In this document: positions 25,213 through 34,920 of the stretch, in pieces
Layout: the number at the start of each line of letters is the position of its first letter
Numbering within the stretch: position 1 is the first letter of the stretch
From: an uncultured Mucilaginibacter sp.
GTDB lineage: Bacteria > Bacteroidota > Bacteroidia > Sphingobacteriales > Sphingobacteriaceae
NCBI RefSeq assembly: GCF_913773635.1
Contig: NZ_CAJYGQ010000003.1
Location: 310,001 to 374,000, forward strand
Length of the DNA: 64,000 bases
Reading direction: 5' to 3'
Program-made: the position numbers and the translations under genes
Notes under the pieces: generated by a model
The model's input: the letters and a program-made list of their open reading frames with translations, nothing else
What the model was told of the DNA's origin: nothing
Database searches by the model: none

Positions 25213-26742
25213 TTACAGGTATTGTGCTATTTGTTGGTATAACAGCGTTTTATTGCTCGGGCGTTTAATATCATTTATAATGGCTTTTCCGCTCTTATCA
25301 AATATAAAATAAGTTGGGTAAGAACCCTGCTTGTTTTTGTCAGGCTGCAGCTCATCCCAAAACTTCTGAATATCGGCATTGCTTTTACGCAGGTGTATGC
25401 CGGTCATGTTGTTTACCATAATAAAGTCACGCCAGTGTACATCTTTAATATCATCGTCCATATCCAAATAGATAAAAACTACATTTTTGCCCTCAAATTG
25501 CTTTTTTAGTTCGGGCACAAAACGTAACTCATCACGGCAGGGGCCACACCAGGTACCCCATATATCAAGGTATACTACCTTGCCTTTGTATCGGTTAACT
25601 ATTTCGTATATCGAGTTTATTTTCTCGAATCCTTCAATTATGTGTATGCCCTCGTTACTTTTGTTGGTAACCAAAGCACTTTGCATATTCGCAATACGCG
25701 CGGCCAGTTGAGGGCGGTATTTACTTTGCGGATACAGATTAATCATTTCATCCATTAACGGCCGAGCCTCGGTAAGATCTTTTTCAGAACATTTAGCGTT
25801 TATAAATTGTGCGAGCATCGCTTCAGCTACAGGTTTATTATAGGTGTTTTTTACTGCTAACCAGTTTACATACAATTTACCTTTAGATTTAGCGAGTGCA
25901 ATGGCATCATCGAAAGAAACATTAAAGTAGGGTACAGGCGTTATATTGGCTTTGGCCTTATCAAGCCCTTGCATATATATTACCGCCTGCGATTCCATGT
26001 AGCCAATATAATCATCAGCAAACTGGTAAAATTGTGGCCCGGCGGGCAGTACATCGGGTTCGGGTTTAATGCTGCCGTATAGTAATTTGTATAATCCAAT
26101 CAAATCGGCTTTGTTGACGTTCATAATGCCGCGCGCAAAAAAGTTGAGCCAGTTGAGGGTTTCGGTACGTACTTCCTGCGCTATGAGGCGTTTGTCGGCG
26201 GTGTTGAGTGCGGATGCCCGTACCTGAGTAACCCGTGTTTCACCTAATTTTAATTGCGGTTTAATTACCTTTTCGGTTATTTCGGCTACAGTACCTTTAG
26301 CATAGCTGTTATTTCCACGTGTACCGGCGGCAATAAAAGCAGGTTTCTGCCCCGCATTAACCTGATACAATAGCTTATTCTCGGCAGCTATCGATCCTTT
26401 GAACGTGCTTAAAGTGGTATCAGTTGCATTGATGGTTACCTCTAGTTGTTTTCCAGGCTTCATCATAATAGTCCATAACCTACTATGATACATCAGCGTA
26501 GCAAACTTGGTGGTACTAAGGGGAATATCAGCTGTGAAATTTCCTTGCTTGTCTAACCGTATCTGCTTAATATTTTCATAGTAATATCCGTATAAATATG
26601 GGATATTCAACTGAATAGTGTCGGCTTGCTGCAGGTGTTCAACTTTACCGCTCAGCTGAAATTGCGCCAGGGTTTCACTTGGAGTAAGCAAAAGAGTAAT
26701 GATGACGCCAATAGTTAAAGAAATTGTGATAAGGTTTTTCAA
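25213..26742 (-). CDS. TlpA-like periplasmic thiol-disulfide oxidoreductase inside a two-component operon
   Basis: A 509-residue exported protein. A signal peptide (about 1-26) is followed by a DUF4369-like beta domain, a long helical middle region and a C-terminal TlpA/ResA-type thioredoxin fold with Cys399-Gly-Pro-Cys402 in WGTWCGPCRDEL. Multi-domain proteins of this kind are frequent in Bacteroidota. What is unusual is the position: it overlaps the LytS-like kinase gene by four bases upstream and touches the LytTR regulator gene with no gap downstream, so it is made in fixed ratio with them. A role as periplasmic redox input or output of the system is inferred. Confidence 0.88.
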   Translation of the reverse strand: MKNLITISLTIGVIITLLLTPSETLAQFQLSGKVEHLQQADTIQLNIPYLYGYYYENIKQIRLDKQGNFTADIPLSTTKFATLMYHSRLWTIMMKPGKQLEVTINATDTTLSTFKGSIAAENKLLYQVNAGQKPAFIAAGTRGNNSYAKGTVAEITEKVIKPQLKLGETRVTQVRASALNTADKRLIAQEVRTETLNWLNFFARGIMNVNKADLIGLYKLLYGSIKPEPDVLPAGPQFYQFADDYIGYMESQAVIYMQGLDKAKANITPVPYFNVSFDDAIALAKSKGKLYVNWLAVKNTYNKPVAEAMLAQFINAKCSEKDLTEARPLMDEMINLYPQSKYRPQLAARIANMQSALVTNKSNEGIHIIEGFEKINSIYEIVNRYKGKVVYLDIWGTWCGPCRDELRFVPELKKQFEGKNVVFIYLDMDDDIKDVHWRDFIMVNNMTGIHLRKSNADIQKFWDELQPDKNKQGSYPTYFIFDKSGKAIINDIKRPSNKTLLYQQIAQYL

Positions 26743-28238
26743 TTGAGGTTAAGGGTTAAATAAATGAAAAATTCGTTTGGCTTTTGGCGTATAACCAGTT
26801 CATGCTTTTGCGGATAAAGCAGCTGCAGGCGCTGCCGTACGTTTTCAAGACCAATGCCTGAGCGGGCACTTTCAGGATCGTTGGTAGCACGTTGATGTAT
26901 GCTGTTCTGCACATCAAATTGTAACGTGCCGTCGGTTATTTGCAAGTTTATGTTTATCCACGATTCTTCATTCAGGCTGATGCCATGTTTGTATGCGTTT
27001 TCTACAAACGGAATTAGTAGCATTGGTGCTATGAAATACCCTTCGGCTTCTACATTCATATCAGTGGTGATATTAATAAGCGGTGAAGATGCTGTGCGCA
27101 TATTTTGCAAATCAATATAGTTTTGCAGGTAATCAATTTCTTGCGTTAATGCAATGCGTTCCAAAGTGTTTTCATGCAACATAAAGCGCATCATATCCCC
27201 CAATTTTTGTATGCCTTCACCTGTTTTTTCAGCTTTTTCGGTAAGGGCTAAACCGTAAAGGGTATTAAGCGCATTAAATAAAAAGTGCGGATTTATCTGT
27301 GAGCGCAAAAACTGCAAATTTGCTGTTGAAGCACCCAAATCTGTTCTTAAACCGCTGAGCTCAGCCTGCAAGCTTTTACGGTATTGATAGATATAAAAGC
27401 TAAGCGGCGTTATAAGTAATAGCTGTCCAAACCAAAACACCAGGAATGAAATTATGCGCGTTACGCCCGAGTACGTGGCTTTGTAGGCAAATGCACCGGT
27501 AAGCGGTAAATTTATACCAAGCGTAACCAGCAATAAGATAAACCAAAATCCCATTCGTTCGGCTCTTTTATCCCAGTATTGCGGTATAAGCCAATACATT
27601 ATAACTATGTGGCAAAAAAAGGCGCATGGTACAATAAGACCTATAAAAAACGTTACGCTCACATGAGATTTTAATATAAAACACCCAACCATCAGTGTTG
27701 TCCACAGCATTAAAAAGTAAGCTGTTTCGCGGCTTATACGCATGCGTGTAAGCGAGTAGGCATATTTTTTTTGCGTAAGCAACCAGTTTATTAATTGTTT
27801 TGCTGCCTGGTAAGCCAGCAGCGCTTCAAACCAAATGGTAGCCTGGGGTAATTTTTTAACAATTGCCCGGTAAAGTAAATCGTTATGGTAAGGAAAGCGT
27901 AATGTATAGTTGACACAAAATAATGCCATAGCCGCCACAAATGCAATTGCAATGGTAAGTATGGCTTTTCCCCATTTTTGTTTACTCAGGTAGTAATTTG
28001 GCAGCATACAGGCCACCCATACAAATGACAGGTAATAAGCCAGGTATTCAATAATTGATGGCCATAAAAAATTGTTAGTAAACTTAAATACGTATCCATG
28101 CTTTCTAAAAACATCTGCATCAAAAGAATCAGCAGTAAAATAGCCGTGCATGTAGCTATCGGCAGTGTTAAGCAGCCCAAAAGTATGAGTGAGCAGCAAT
28201 AATGTGGCTAAGGCAATTTCGAGGTGTTTAAATTTCAT
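26739..28238 (-). CDS. LytS-like sensor histidine kinase (PF06580)
   Basis: A 499-residue kinase with about eight membrane helices in the first 285 residues, a coiled-coil linker, and a PF06580 histidine kinase domain in which His318 of QINPHFLFNALN is the phospho-acceptor. The ATP domain has the N box PFVENAYKHG and G box GIGLENVRQRL. Such kinases pair with LytTR regulators, one of which closes this operon. The transmembrane part is not a recognised 5TM-Lyt domain. The ATGA overlap with the thioredoxin gene shows tight coupling. Confidence 0.92.
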   Translation of the reverse strand: MKFKHLEIALATLLLLTHTFGLLNTADSYMHGYFTADSFDADVFRKHGYVFKFTNNFLWPSIIEYLAYYLSFVWVACMLPNYYLSKQKWGKAILTIAIAFVAAMALFCVNYTLRFPYHNDLLYRAIVKKLPQATIWFEALLAYQAAKQLINWLLTQKKYAYSLTRMRISRETAYFLMLWTTLMVGCFILKSHVSVTFFIGLIVPCAFFCHIVIMYWLIPQYWDKRAERMGFWFILLLVTLGINLPLTGAFAYKATYSGVTRIISFLVFWFGQLLLITPLSFYIYQYRKSLQAELSGLRTDLGASTANLQFLRSQINPHFLFNALNTLYGLALTEKAEKTGEGIQKLGDMMRFMLHENTLERIALTQEIDYLQNYIDLQNMRTASSPLINITTDMNVEAEGYFIAPMLLIPFVENAYKHGISLNEESWININLQITDGTLQFDVQNSIHQRATNDPESARSGIGLENVRQRLQLLYPQKHELVIRQKPNEFFIYLTLNLN

Positions 28239-28321
28239 GCTGCAATCTTACTCAGCATCCTAGCCGCTTAAAAATAAATGTGACCAACCGGCTTTAAAAT
28301 GTGATGAAACGTGTTATTGAG

Positions 28322-28555
28322 CTATTTGCCTGTCAATTTCTCCAGTTCGTTACGGGTAAGCAGGCGGCCTCCCTGCCATTGATAATGGTCGGGGTTAGTG
28401 AATTTTTCGGGGTAACGGTTGCAAAAGTCATTGGTTTTTGGTTTGCGTTTAAATAGCCGCTTAATAGTACTGATTAAGGCTTTATTTTTTGTTTTATATG
28501 ATAGCTTATAAAAGTATAAAAGACCTTCGGTATATTTTTGATTGATGCTGTGCAT
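28322..28555 (-). CDS. Small basic protein of unknown function
   Basis: A 77-residue lysine/arginine-rich protein, without membrane helices. It has a helical N-terminus (TEGLLYFYKLSYKTKNK) and the tail WQGGRLLTRNELEKLTGK. I do not recognise a family. It lies 83 bases upstream of the LytS-like kinase gene on the same strand, so it could be the leading gene of that operon, and is divergent from the ECF sigma gene. Composition looks protein-like, but with no homology recognised the call is moderate. Confidence 0.5.
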   Translation of the reverse strand: MHSINQKYTEGLLYFYKLSYKTKNKALISTIKRLFKRKPKTNDFCNRYPEKFTNPDHYQWQGGRLLTRNELEKLTGK

Positions 28556-28712
28556 GATTTAAGGTTTATATATTCTTTACTACGCAGCGAGAATGAAAAA
28601 TGCTGGGTAAGCCGACCTTAAAATAAATTTCACATTTTGCCCAGCGTTTTGCAGTTGACTTACGTAGGGTATAGTAGCAGTTGCTGCACGCCTATTGTTA
28701 TCTGAATATTTA

Positions 28713-29300
28713 ATGAGCAAATCTACCAAGCAAATGCCCGGTATAATTGAGGGCTGCAAAGCCAACAGGCGCCCGGAGCAGGAAGCTTTGTACAAGTTTT
28801 TTTATGCAGATATGCTTAAGCTTTGTTGTCGATACCTATCCACAGATGAACTGGCGTATGAAGCTTTAAATACAGGTTTTCTTAAGGTTTTTCAAAACAT
28901 TGACTTTTACGATGAACAAAAGGGTGAATTAGGCGCCTGGATACACACCATTATGATGCACGCCTGCATTGACCTGGCCCGGAAAGAAGCGCGCTTTAAT
29001 AACGTAGCGAATACAAATGATGTTATTGACGAAGCTTTTGTAGAACCAGCGGTTTTGGAAAAGCTATATGTGGATGATGTGCTGTTGGCAATACGTACCC
29101 TGCCCGCATCTACTCAACTGGTATTCAACCTTGCTGTAATTGAAGGATACTCACATTACGATATTGGTGAGCAATTGAACATCTCTGAAAGTACATCGCG
29201 CTGGCATTTGTCAGTAGCTAAAAAGCAGTTAAGAGAATTATTGCAGCCGTCAAACAATCAACTTAACAAACCAACTGAAAAATCAAACAAGGCAACATGA
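28713..29300 (+). CDS. ECF-family RNA polymerase sigma factor
   Basis: A 195-residue sigma-70 family protein with region 2 (YKFFYADMLKLCCRYL, GAWIHTIMMHACIDLARKEA) and region 4 (LPASTQLVFNLAVIEGYSHYDIGEQLNISEST SRW-type helix-turn-helix). The frame extends to a TTG at 28695, but the ATG at 28713 gives the usual N-terminus. It overlaps the next gene by ATGA. Unlike the sigma gene at 12206, no obvious ECF-type promoter copy precedes it, so autoregulation is not indicated. Confidence 0.9.
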   Translation: MSKSTKQMPGIIEGCKANRRPEQEALYKFFYADMLKLCCRYLSTDELAYEALNTGFLKVFQNIDFYDEQKGELGAWIHTIMMHACIDLARKEARFNNVANTNDVIDEAFVEPAVLEKLYVDDVLLAIRTLPASTQLVFNLAVIEGYSHYDIGEQLNISESTSRWHLSVAKKQLRELLQPSNNQLNKPTEKSNKAT

Positions 29301-30802
29301 AAAATTCAGCATGGTATAATAAGCTTTGGCGTAAAAAATTAAATGAACTGCCTGTAAGAGCCGATGCCGATGCAGCTTGGTTGGGTATGCAAAAAATGTT
29401 GGATGTACACCTGCCTGTGCAGCCCCCCGCAACTACTGCACCGGCAGTTACAAAGCCGTTAATTGCAAAAGTAATATCGGTTGTTGGTTATGTTTTGCCC
29501 GCTGCGGCAATGGTAGGAGCAGCCACTTGGTTTGCTGTTAAGCCCCCAATTAAACAAAGGGTGAAGGATAAAACAATTGAAAAAAAGGAGCGCATTGAAA
29601 GACGCAAGGCTTCAGCAAGTGATTCAATAGCAAGTGATAGCTTAGCAGAGTTCACAAGTATGTCAGTAGATACGCTTAACACATCAACACCAGCTACTAA
29701 TGAGGATAGTTTAAATGAACAAGACTCAGTGTCAATTGGAGAAGACAAGTCAATTGCTGATTTACGCACAAGAGCATTAGCAGGCAGGAGTAATAAGCCT
29801 GGATACCCGTCAGGGAATGATTATCTTCTCAAAGAAAGGACTTTCAAGGCAATTACAACTAATAAATTGAATGCTAGTGAAATTAAGAAACAAAGCGGCA
29901 TAGCCAACAACATTGATTATAACTCTTTGCAAAAGCTTAAGCGTATTCAACAAGAAACCGCTCACTTCCCGCAACAATTAATTAATTACAGGGATGTTGT
30001 AAATCAATCCTCCATTGCTATGGAAGAAGAAGCACCTCAAAAGGTGTTTGTTGGCAATAAAAAGGGTCATGAAATGAACGCATTTCAGCCTCCCATACTA
30101 GCGCATTGGTTGCCTGGAAAAGTTGAAAGTGATCGAACTGCATTATTTGCGAAAACCGGAAAGCAAAGTAGATGGAAAGGCGCATCAGGTAAGGAACTTA
30201 ATACCCCAAGCTTTAATATCGGAGTTGAAGCCGGACTTAATATTGCTAAAAACACTAGCGTTTATGGTGGTTTAACATCCAACCTGGCCTTGTCACAACG
30301 TTTGCTTATAGGTTCAGGTATACTTGTTAATTTTGGCCGCCAGGTTGTTGGCAGCTATTCTCATCCAAGCTTTTTCAGGCCCGACTCATCTTCGGCATTT
30401 ACTGTGAATGAAAAACACAAAGTTTTAGTCGCCGATATTCCGCTTATACTCACTTATAGAGTAAATAAGCTCATTAGTATTAAGGCTGGGGCCATTGCCA
30501 GCTTTGCGGGTAAGCTTGGTAATCAATCGTATTCATTTGGAGCTGTGGCCGGTTTAAGAGATACTTTGGGGTATACTAAAACGATTGATACATTGGTAAG
30601 CAGCCCTGTGCTTACGAAAAGGGTAAGCCTTGGCCTAACAGGAGGCATAGCCATTAACTTTAAGCAATTTAGTATAGATGCACGTTATATAGGCTTGCCG
30701 CCTTACAAGGTAAATAATACTATAGGAAATTATATACAGAGCAACAAGTCTGTTCAAATAGGCATTACTTATTGGCTTAAGCAAAATAAAAGCAAGCAAT
30801 AA
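29297..30802 (+). CDS. Membrane-anchored protein with C-terminal beta-barrel-like domain, partner of the ECF sigma factor
   Basis: A 501-residue protein whose first 50 residues are cytoplasmic (WYNKLWRKKLNELPVRADADAAWLGMQ). A membrane helix follows at about 57-80, then a long charged, Ser/Asp-rich linker and a C-terminal region (about 305-495) with alternating strands such as FNIGVEAGLNIA, VYGGLTSNLALS and SVQIGITYWLK, like outer-membrane barrel proteins. The four-base overlap with the sigma gene suggests it holds or regulates the sigma factor. How one chain joins inner-membrane helix and barrel-like domain is unclear; the C-terminal part may span the periplasm or sit in the outer membrane. 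Confidence 0.72.
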   Translation: MKNSAWYNKLWRKKLNELPVRADADAAWLGMQKMLDVHLPVQPPATTAPAVTKPLIAKVISVVGYVLPAAAMVGAATWFAVKPPIKQRVKDKTIEKKERIERRKASASDSIASDSLAEFTSMSVDTLNTSTPATNEDSLNEQDSVSIGEDKSIADLRTRALAGRSNKPGYPSGNDYLLKERTFKAITTNKLNASEIKKQSGIANNIDYNSLQKLKRIQQETAHFPQQLINYRDVVNQSSIAMEEEAPQKVFVGNKKGHEMNAFQPPILAHWLPGKVESDRTALFAKTGKQSRWKGASGKELNTPSFNIGVEAGLNIAKNTSVYGGLTSNLALSQRLLIGSGILVNFGRQVVGSYSHPSFFRPDSSSAFTVNEKHKVLVADIPLILTYRVNKLISIKAGAIASFAGKLGNQSYSFGAVAGLRDTLGYTKTIDTLVSSPVLTKRVSLGLTGGIAINFKQFSIDARYIGLPPYKVNNTIGNYIQSNKSVQIGITYWLKQNKSKQ

Positions 30803-30877
30803 ACAGCGGCTATACAACTGTGCGCTAATATTTCAAATCCCTTTTGTTAAAGCGTTTTTACCATTTGAAATTAGCAT

Positions 30878-32248
30878 CTATTTATAAGTTCGTTTTAACC
30901 AGTTGTCGGGTACAGGAATTATACAAATGTTCATTGATCTGCCGTCTTCTGAAAGCATGGCTGATTGTATTTCTATCCTAGTACCATCGGGGCTGAAGGT
31001 TGGATGAGGGTGATCGGCGGCGGTAGTTTTATGACCGGTTGATAGCATAATCATCTCACGGCTGTGCCTGTCAATAAGGTATACACTACGCGAAAAATCA
31101 TCACCAACGGCCCATCGTCCGTCCTTTGAGCCGCCTACATGCCATAAGCCGCTGCCACTTGGAGTTTGGCCGGCAATGGTCATTTCGCGGGTGTGAATGT
31201 TTACTATGCCTAAACCTGTTGGTTTTTCGCGTGTTCCTGAGGGGCCCCAGGCGCTTTCCTGCCCCGGGTTGGCTCCCCCAACTGCAGTACCCGGCTCACC
31301 CTGGGCGTTAGTCCCTGGTATTTTACGATGGCCCATAATGGCAATGGCTACCTCATCGGGCGTAATTACAGCCTCATGAGTAACCCATTCATAGGGCGCT
31401 TCCGGGTAAAGTGGTCTCAAACCGGTGCCATCTGCCATTACAGTCCACGTACGCTGCGGAGATTTTCCTCCGGTTTCCCAGCAAAAGATAATTTCGCCCG
31501 CAACCCATGGGTTTACCTGTATGTGTCCAATTTGAAATGGTACGGTGACAATGTATTTTACTTCGCCCGTTTTAACGTTCATGCTCGCCAGGCCGTTGGG
31601 ACCGGCACCCATATTACGCGGGCCAAAGGCGTTTTCAACCTTGGTGCCGGGCTGCATATGCTTAGCTGCCTCAGTTCGGCCTACGTGGAAATAGATTTTA
31701 TCTTCGTCAGCATCTAAAGCCATGTCGCCACCTGCACCCATTTCTGCGGGTATAGTGCCACATACACGTTGATAGGTAGATAGTTTTTGCATTTTACCCG
31801 CGTTGCTGTCTGTTAAAACTTTGTTCAAATCCATCTCCACCAGTTGCATAGCAGTTGGTGCCCTGTGGCCCTGAACTTCAGTTTGAGTATCAACCCTGCG
31901 TAACAAATACAGCTTCATGCTTTTACGCGCCAGGTTAAGCATGCCGGTATACCCACCTTCGGTAATCTGTACCATATCGCCGGTTTTTTCATTTACAGCT
32001 AAAGCTTCACCTTTTGCCCTGTTTGAGCGAAAAACCAGCCATTGCCCGTCTGAAGTCCATTGCGGATGCGTTTGATAAATTTTACTGTCGCCCGCCGGGG
32101 TGCTGGTTAAAAAAGTAAGCATGGTACCTGTAACCGGGTCTTTAACCACTTTACGTTCAGACGGAAACCGTTTGCCTATTTGGGCATTTGCGGTAAAAAA
32201 TATACCTGCTGCAAGCAGCGTAATGCCGGTTAATATTTTTGTTATCAT
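30878..32248 (-). CDS. ogl: Oligogalacturonate lyase (PL22)
   Basis: A 456-residue protein with a signal peptide (cleavage after TANAQ, about residue 23) and a seven-bladed beta-propeller. It cleaves short (unsaturated) galacturonides by beta-elimination to 5-keto-4-deoxyuronate, the substrate of KduI. Family PL22 motifs are QVNPW followed by IIFCWETGG, and ADHPHPTFSPDG, whose histidines match the manganese ligands. Other PL22 enzymes are cytoplasmic, so the signal peptide points to the periplasm here. A candidate operator lies 97 bases upstream at 32345-32364. Confidence 0.9.
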   Translation of the reverse strand: MITKILTGITLLAAGIFFTANAQIGKRFPSERKVVKDPVTGTMLTFLTSTPAGDSKIYQTHPQWTSDGQWLVFRSNRAKGEALAVNEKTGDMVQITEGGYTGMLNLARKSMKLYLLRRVDTQTEVQGHRAPTAMQLVEMDLNKVLTDSNAGKMQKLSTYQRVCGTIPAEMGAGGDMALDADEDKIYFHVGRTEAAKHMQPGTKVENAFGPRNMGAGPNGLASMNVKTGEVKYIVTVPFQIGHIQVNPWVAGEIIFCWETGGKSPQRTWTVMADGTGLRPLYPEAPYEWVTHEAVITPDEVAIAIMGHRKIPGTNAQGEPGTAVGGANPGQESAWGPSGTREKPTGLGIVNIHTREMTIAGQTPSGSGLWHVGGSKDGRWAVGDDFSRSVYLIDRHSREMIMLSTGHKTTAADHPHPTFSPDGTRIEIQSAMLSEDGRSMNICIIPVPDNWLKRTYK

Positions 32249-32344
32249 GATTTAAAAAGAGTGAACCAAGCTAAAACCGCCTGTATGTTCAATTATAATT
32301 GGTAATACTAAGCTACAATTAAATCAAACAGCCTTGCTTGCTTT

Positions 32345-32364
32345 CAGGACAGTGCAGGCCGCTC
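32345..32364. promoter_or_regulatory. Candidate pectin-regulon operator upstream of the PL22 gene
   Basis: CAGGACAGTG is followed by CAGGCCGCTC, so CAGG recurs at a 10-base period. Aligned with 45091-45110 and 46241-46260 it fits the pattern CAGGAYRGTR-YAGG. It lies about 100 bases before the start of the oligogalacturonate lyase gene. Confidence 0.45.
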
Positions 32365-32478
32365 TGTTATAGAATTGTTACCGTGGTAATTACAAGTAAC
32401 GCGTTCTTTTAAACATGCAAGTTCTGCAAGCAAACAAAATGTAAGGTTTCAGGCTTTTAACTTAAATTCCGTTTCCCA

Positions 32479-34920
32479 ATGCCTAAATGGTTAAAAATCA
32501 TACTTAAAGTAATTGCCGGTGTTGTTTTGCTTTTTGTGCTTCTCTCTGTAGGATTGTTTATTTACATCAATTCAAATAAGGCTAAAGTGCTATCGTTAAT
32601 CACATCAACGCTGAATAAAAACCTCGATGGTAACCTGGCTATTGGCGACATGGAAACTACTTTTTTTAAAGGATTTCCTGGCATTTCAGTATCACTCAAA
32701 AACGTAACTATAAAAGACAAGCGTTGGGCCGAACATAAACACACCCTGCTTTCAGCCAAAGATTTCGATGTATCAATAAATACTGCGGCACTGCTGCGTG
32801 GTACCATACGTATTAGTAATATTGGGATAAATAACGCTGCCATTGAGTTATATAAAGACAGTACGGGCTATAGCAATACTTCGGTATTTAAAAAGAAGAA
32901 AAGCGCTCCTAAGACAAATAAGCCTGATGATGATAGCGGTAGTTCTGCCGAGTTTGGAAAGTTTTCGCTCAGTAACGTAAGCTTTGCTGTAAATAACCAG
33001 GCTAACAATAAGCTCTTTTCGTTTGACATAAATAAACTTTCCGGAAAAATGGCTTACCCTGATAGTGGTTGGCGTGCAGCTTTGCAACTGGATGTAATGG
33101 CCCGTAGCCTTGCATTCAACACAAAAAAGGGAAGTTTTATTAAGGATAAGCTTATATCGGGCCAGATGATGGCCGGGTTTAACAACGAAACTGATAAGAT
33201 ATTTATATCGTCAAAAGGATTGAAAATTGGTTACGACATATTTCAGCTTAATGCCATGTTTGATACCGGCAAAAAGGAAACAGCGTTTGCCATACATCTT
33301 ATAGTTAATCAAATAATGTGGCGCAGTGCGTCATTGCTCCTTGCAGATAATATTAAGAAGACACTTGATAAATTTAACCTCGCCAAGCCAATTGACTTAA
33401 AAACCACTATTGCAGGTAGCCTGGGTGAGGGCGACCCGTACCTGCACGTAGCCGGAACCATTAGGAACAACACACTGATTATACCGGGCGGCCAGATAGA
33501 TAGCTGTAACTTTAACGCGGTTTTTACCAACGAGGTTGAAAAAGGTAAAGGTTTTAATGATGCAAACTCCGCTATAAGGCTGTTTAAATTTACGGGGCGT
33601 TACAATCACCTGCCGTTTTTAATTGACACGGGCAGTATCATCAATCTTGAAAAACCTATTGCAACCGGGAACTTTAAATCAAATTTTCCTTTGGCAAACT
33701 TCAATTATATGCTTGATGATATTGCCAAATTTAGCAAAGGTACGGCTAACATGGATTTGCACTATAAGGCCGACATTGTTAACTACAGGTTGAATAAGCC
33801 GGTTATAGCAGGTGTAATTAATTTCAGGAATGCCGATGCCATTTACCTGCCGCGTAACCTGGCATTTAAGAATACCTCCCTGTCGCTGAATTTTGTAAAG
33901 AATGATTTAATACTAAATAACATACGGGTGCAAAGCGGGCACAGCGTGGTAATGATGAACGGGCGTGTGAACAATTTCCTAAATTTTTACTACGATGCTC
34001 CTGAAAAAATGCTTCTTACCTGGAACATTAAAAGTCCGGAGTTAAGACTGGCAGAATTTTTAGGCTTTTTAGGTACTCGTAAGCAAGTGCAAACTAGAAC
34101 AGTGCGCCGAGGAAGTGGCAATAGCGGTAACATTATTGACCAGTTAGGTAACGTGTTAGATAAAGGAAACGTGGAAATGCATATGGAAGTTGCCAAGGTT
34201 TATTACAAAAAGTTTTTGGCAACTGACGTACGCGCTAACCTGCTTACCACTGGCGACGGTATTATAATTAAAGATGTTGGTTTAAAACATGCAAACGGAG
34301 CTTTGCGCTTAAACGGTAAGTTAATGCAGGGAAACAACCTTAATAATTTCAACATAAATACTACCGTTAGCAGCGTTGACATTCGTCAGTTCTTTTATTC
34401 ATTTGATAATTTCGGAATAAAGGATATTACTTATGAAAACTTAAAGGGTTACCTCTCTGCCAAAGCAAACATAAGCGGAGGAATAAAGGACAATGGCTCA
34501 CTGGTTCCACGTTCAATACATGGCACAACCTATGTAAGCTTGCGCAACAGTGCATTACTTAATTACCAGCCGTTAATTAAAGTAGGCAAGTTTGCTTTCC
34601 CATTTCGCGATCTAAAAAATATTGAAATACCTAAGCTTGATGCTAAGTTTGATATTCAGGGCGATAAGATCATTATCAACCCTATGCAGTTAAATTCCAG
34701 CGTACTCAACGCCGACATAGCGGGTGTTTACGGACTTACAAAAGGTACTAACATAGCATTTGATGTGCCATTACGTAATCCTAAAAAGGATGCGGAGATA
34801 ACTGACAAGGAAGAACTAAAGAAACGCAGATACAGGGGTATTGTGCTTCACCTTGCAGCAAAGGAAGATGAAACAGGCAAAGTGAAAATAGGGTTTAACA
34901 AAGACCGTAAAAAGGACTAG
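32479..34920 (+). CDS. AsmA-family membrane protein
   Basis: An 813-residue protein with one N-terminal membrane helix (about 5-30) and a very long periplasmic part with the AsmA/TamB-type pattern: an N-terminal segment (SLITSTLNKNLDGNLAIGD, then FPGISVSLKNVTI) and repeated beta strands. AsmA-family proteins are bridge-like and implicated in phospholipid or lipopolysaccharide movement to the outer membrane. The exact role of this member is unknown. It ends convergently with the PfkB-family kinase, sharing the stop tetranucleotide CTAG at 34917-34920. Confidence 0.82.
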   Translation: MPKWLKIILKVIAGVVLLFVLLSVGLFIYINSNKAKVLSLITSTLNKNLDGNLAIGDMETTFFKGFPGISVSLKNVTIKDKRWAEHKHTLLSAKDFDVSINTAALLRGTIRISNIGINNAAIELYKDSTGYSNTSVFKKKKSAPKTNKPDDDSGSSAEFGKFSLSNVSFAVNNQANNKLFSFDINKLSGKMAYPDSGWRAALQLDVMARSLAFNTKKGSFIKDKLISGQMMAGFNNETDKIFISSKGLKIGYDIFQLNAMFDTGKKETAFAIHLIVNQIMWRSASLLLADNIKKTLDKFNLAKPIDLKTTIAGSLGEGDPYLHVAGTIRNNTLIIPGGQIDSCNFNAVFTNEVEKGKGFNDANSAIRLFKFTGRYNHLPFLIDTGSIINLEKPIATGNFKSNFPLANFNYMLDDIAKFSKGTANMDLHYKADIVNYRLNKPVIAGVINFRNADAIYLPRNLAFKNTSLSLNFVKNDLILNNIRVQSGHSVVMMNGRVNNFLNFYYDAPEKMLLTWNIKSPELRLAEFLGFLGTRKQVQTRTVRRGSGNSGNIIDQLGNVLDKGNVEMHMEVAKVYYKKFLATDVRANLLTTGDGIIIKDVGLKHANGALRLNGKLMQGNNLNNFNINTTVSSVDIRQFFYSFDNFGIKDITYENLKGYLSAKANISGGIKDNGSLVPRSIHGTTYVSLRNSALLNYQPLIKVGKFAFPFRDLKNIEIPKLDAKFDIQGDKIIINPMQLNSSVLNADIAGVYGLTKGTNIAFDVPLRNPKKDAEITDKEELKKRRYRGIVLHLAAKEDETGKVKIGFNKDRKKD

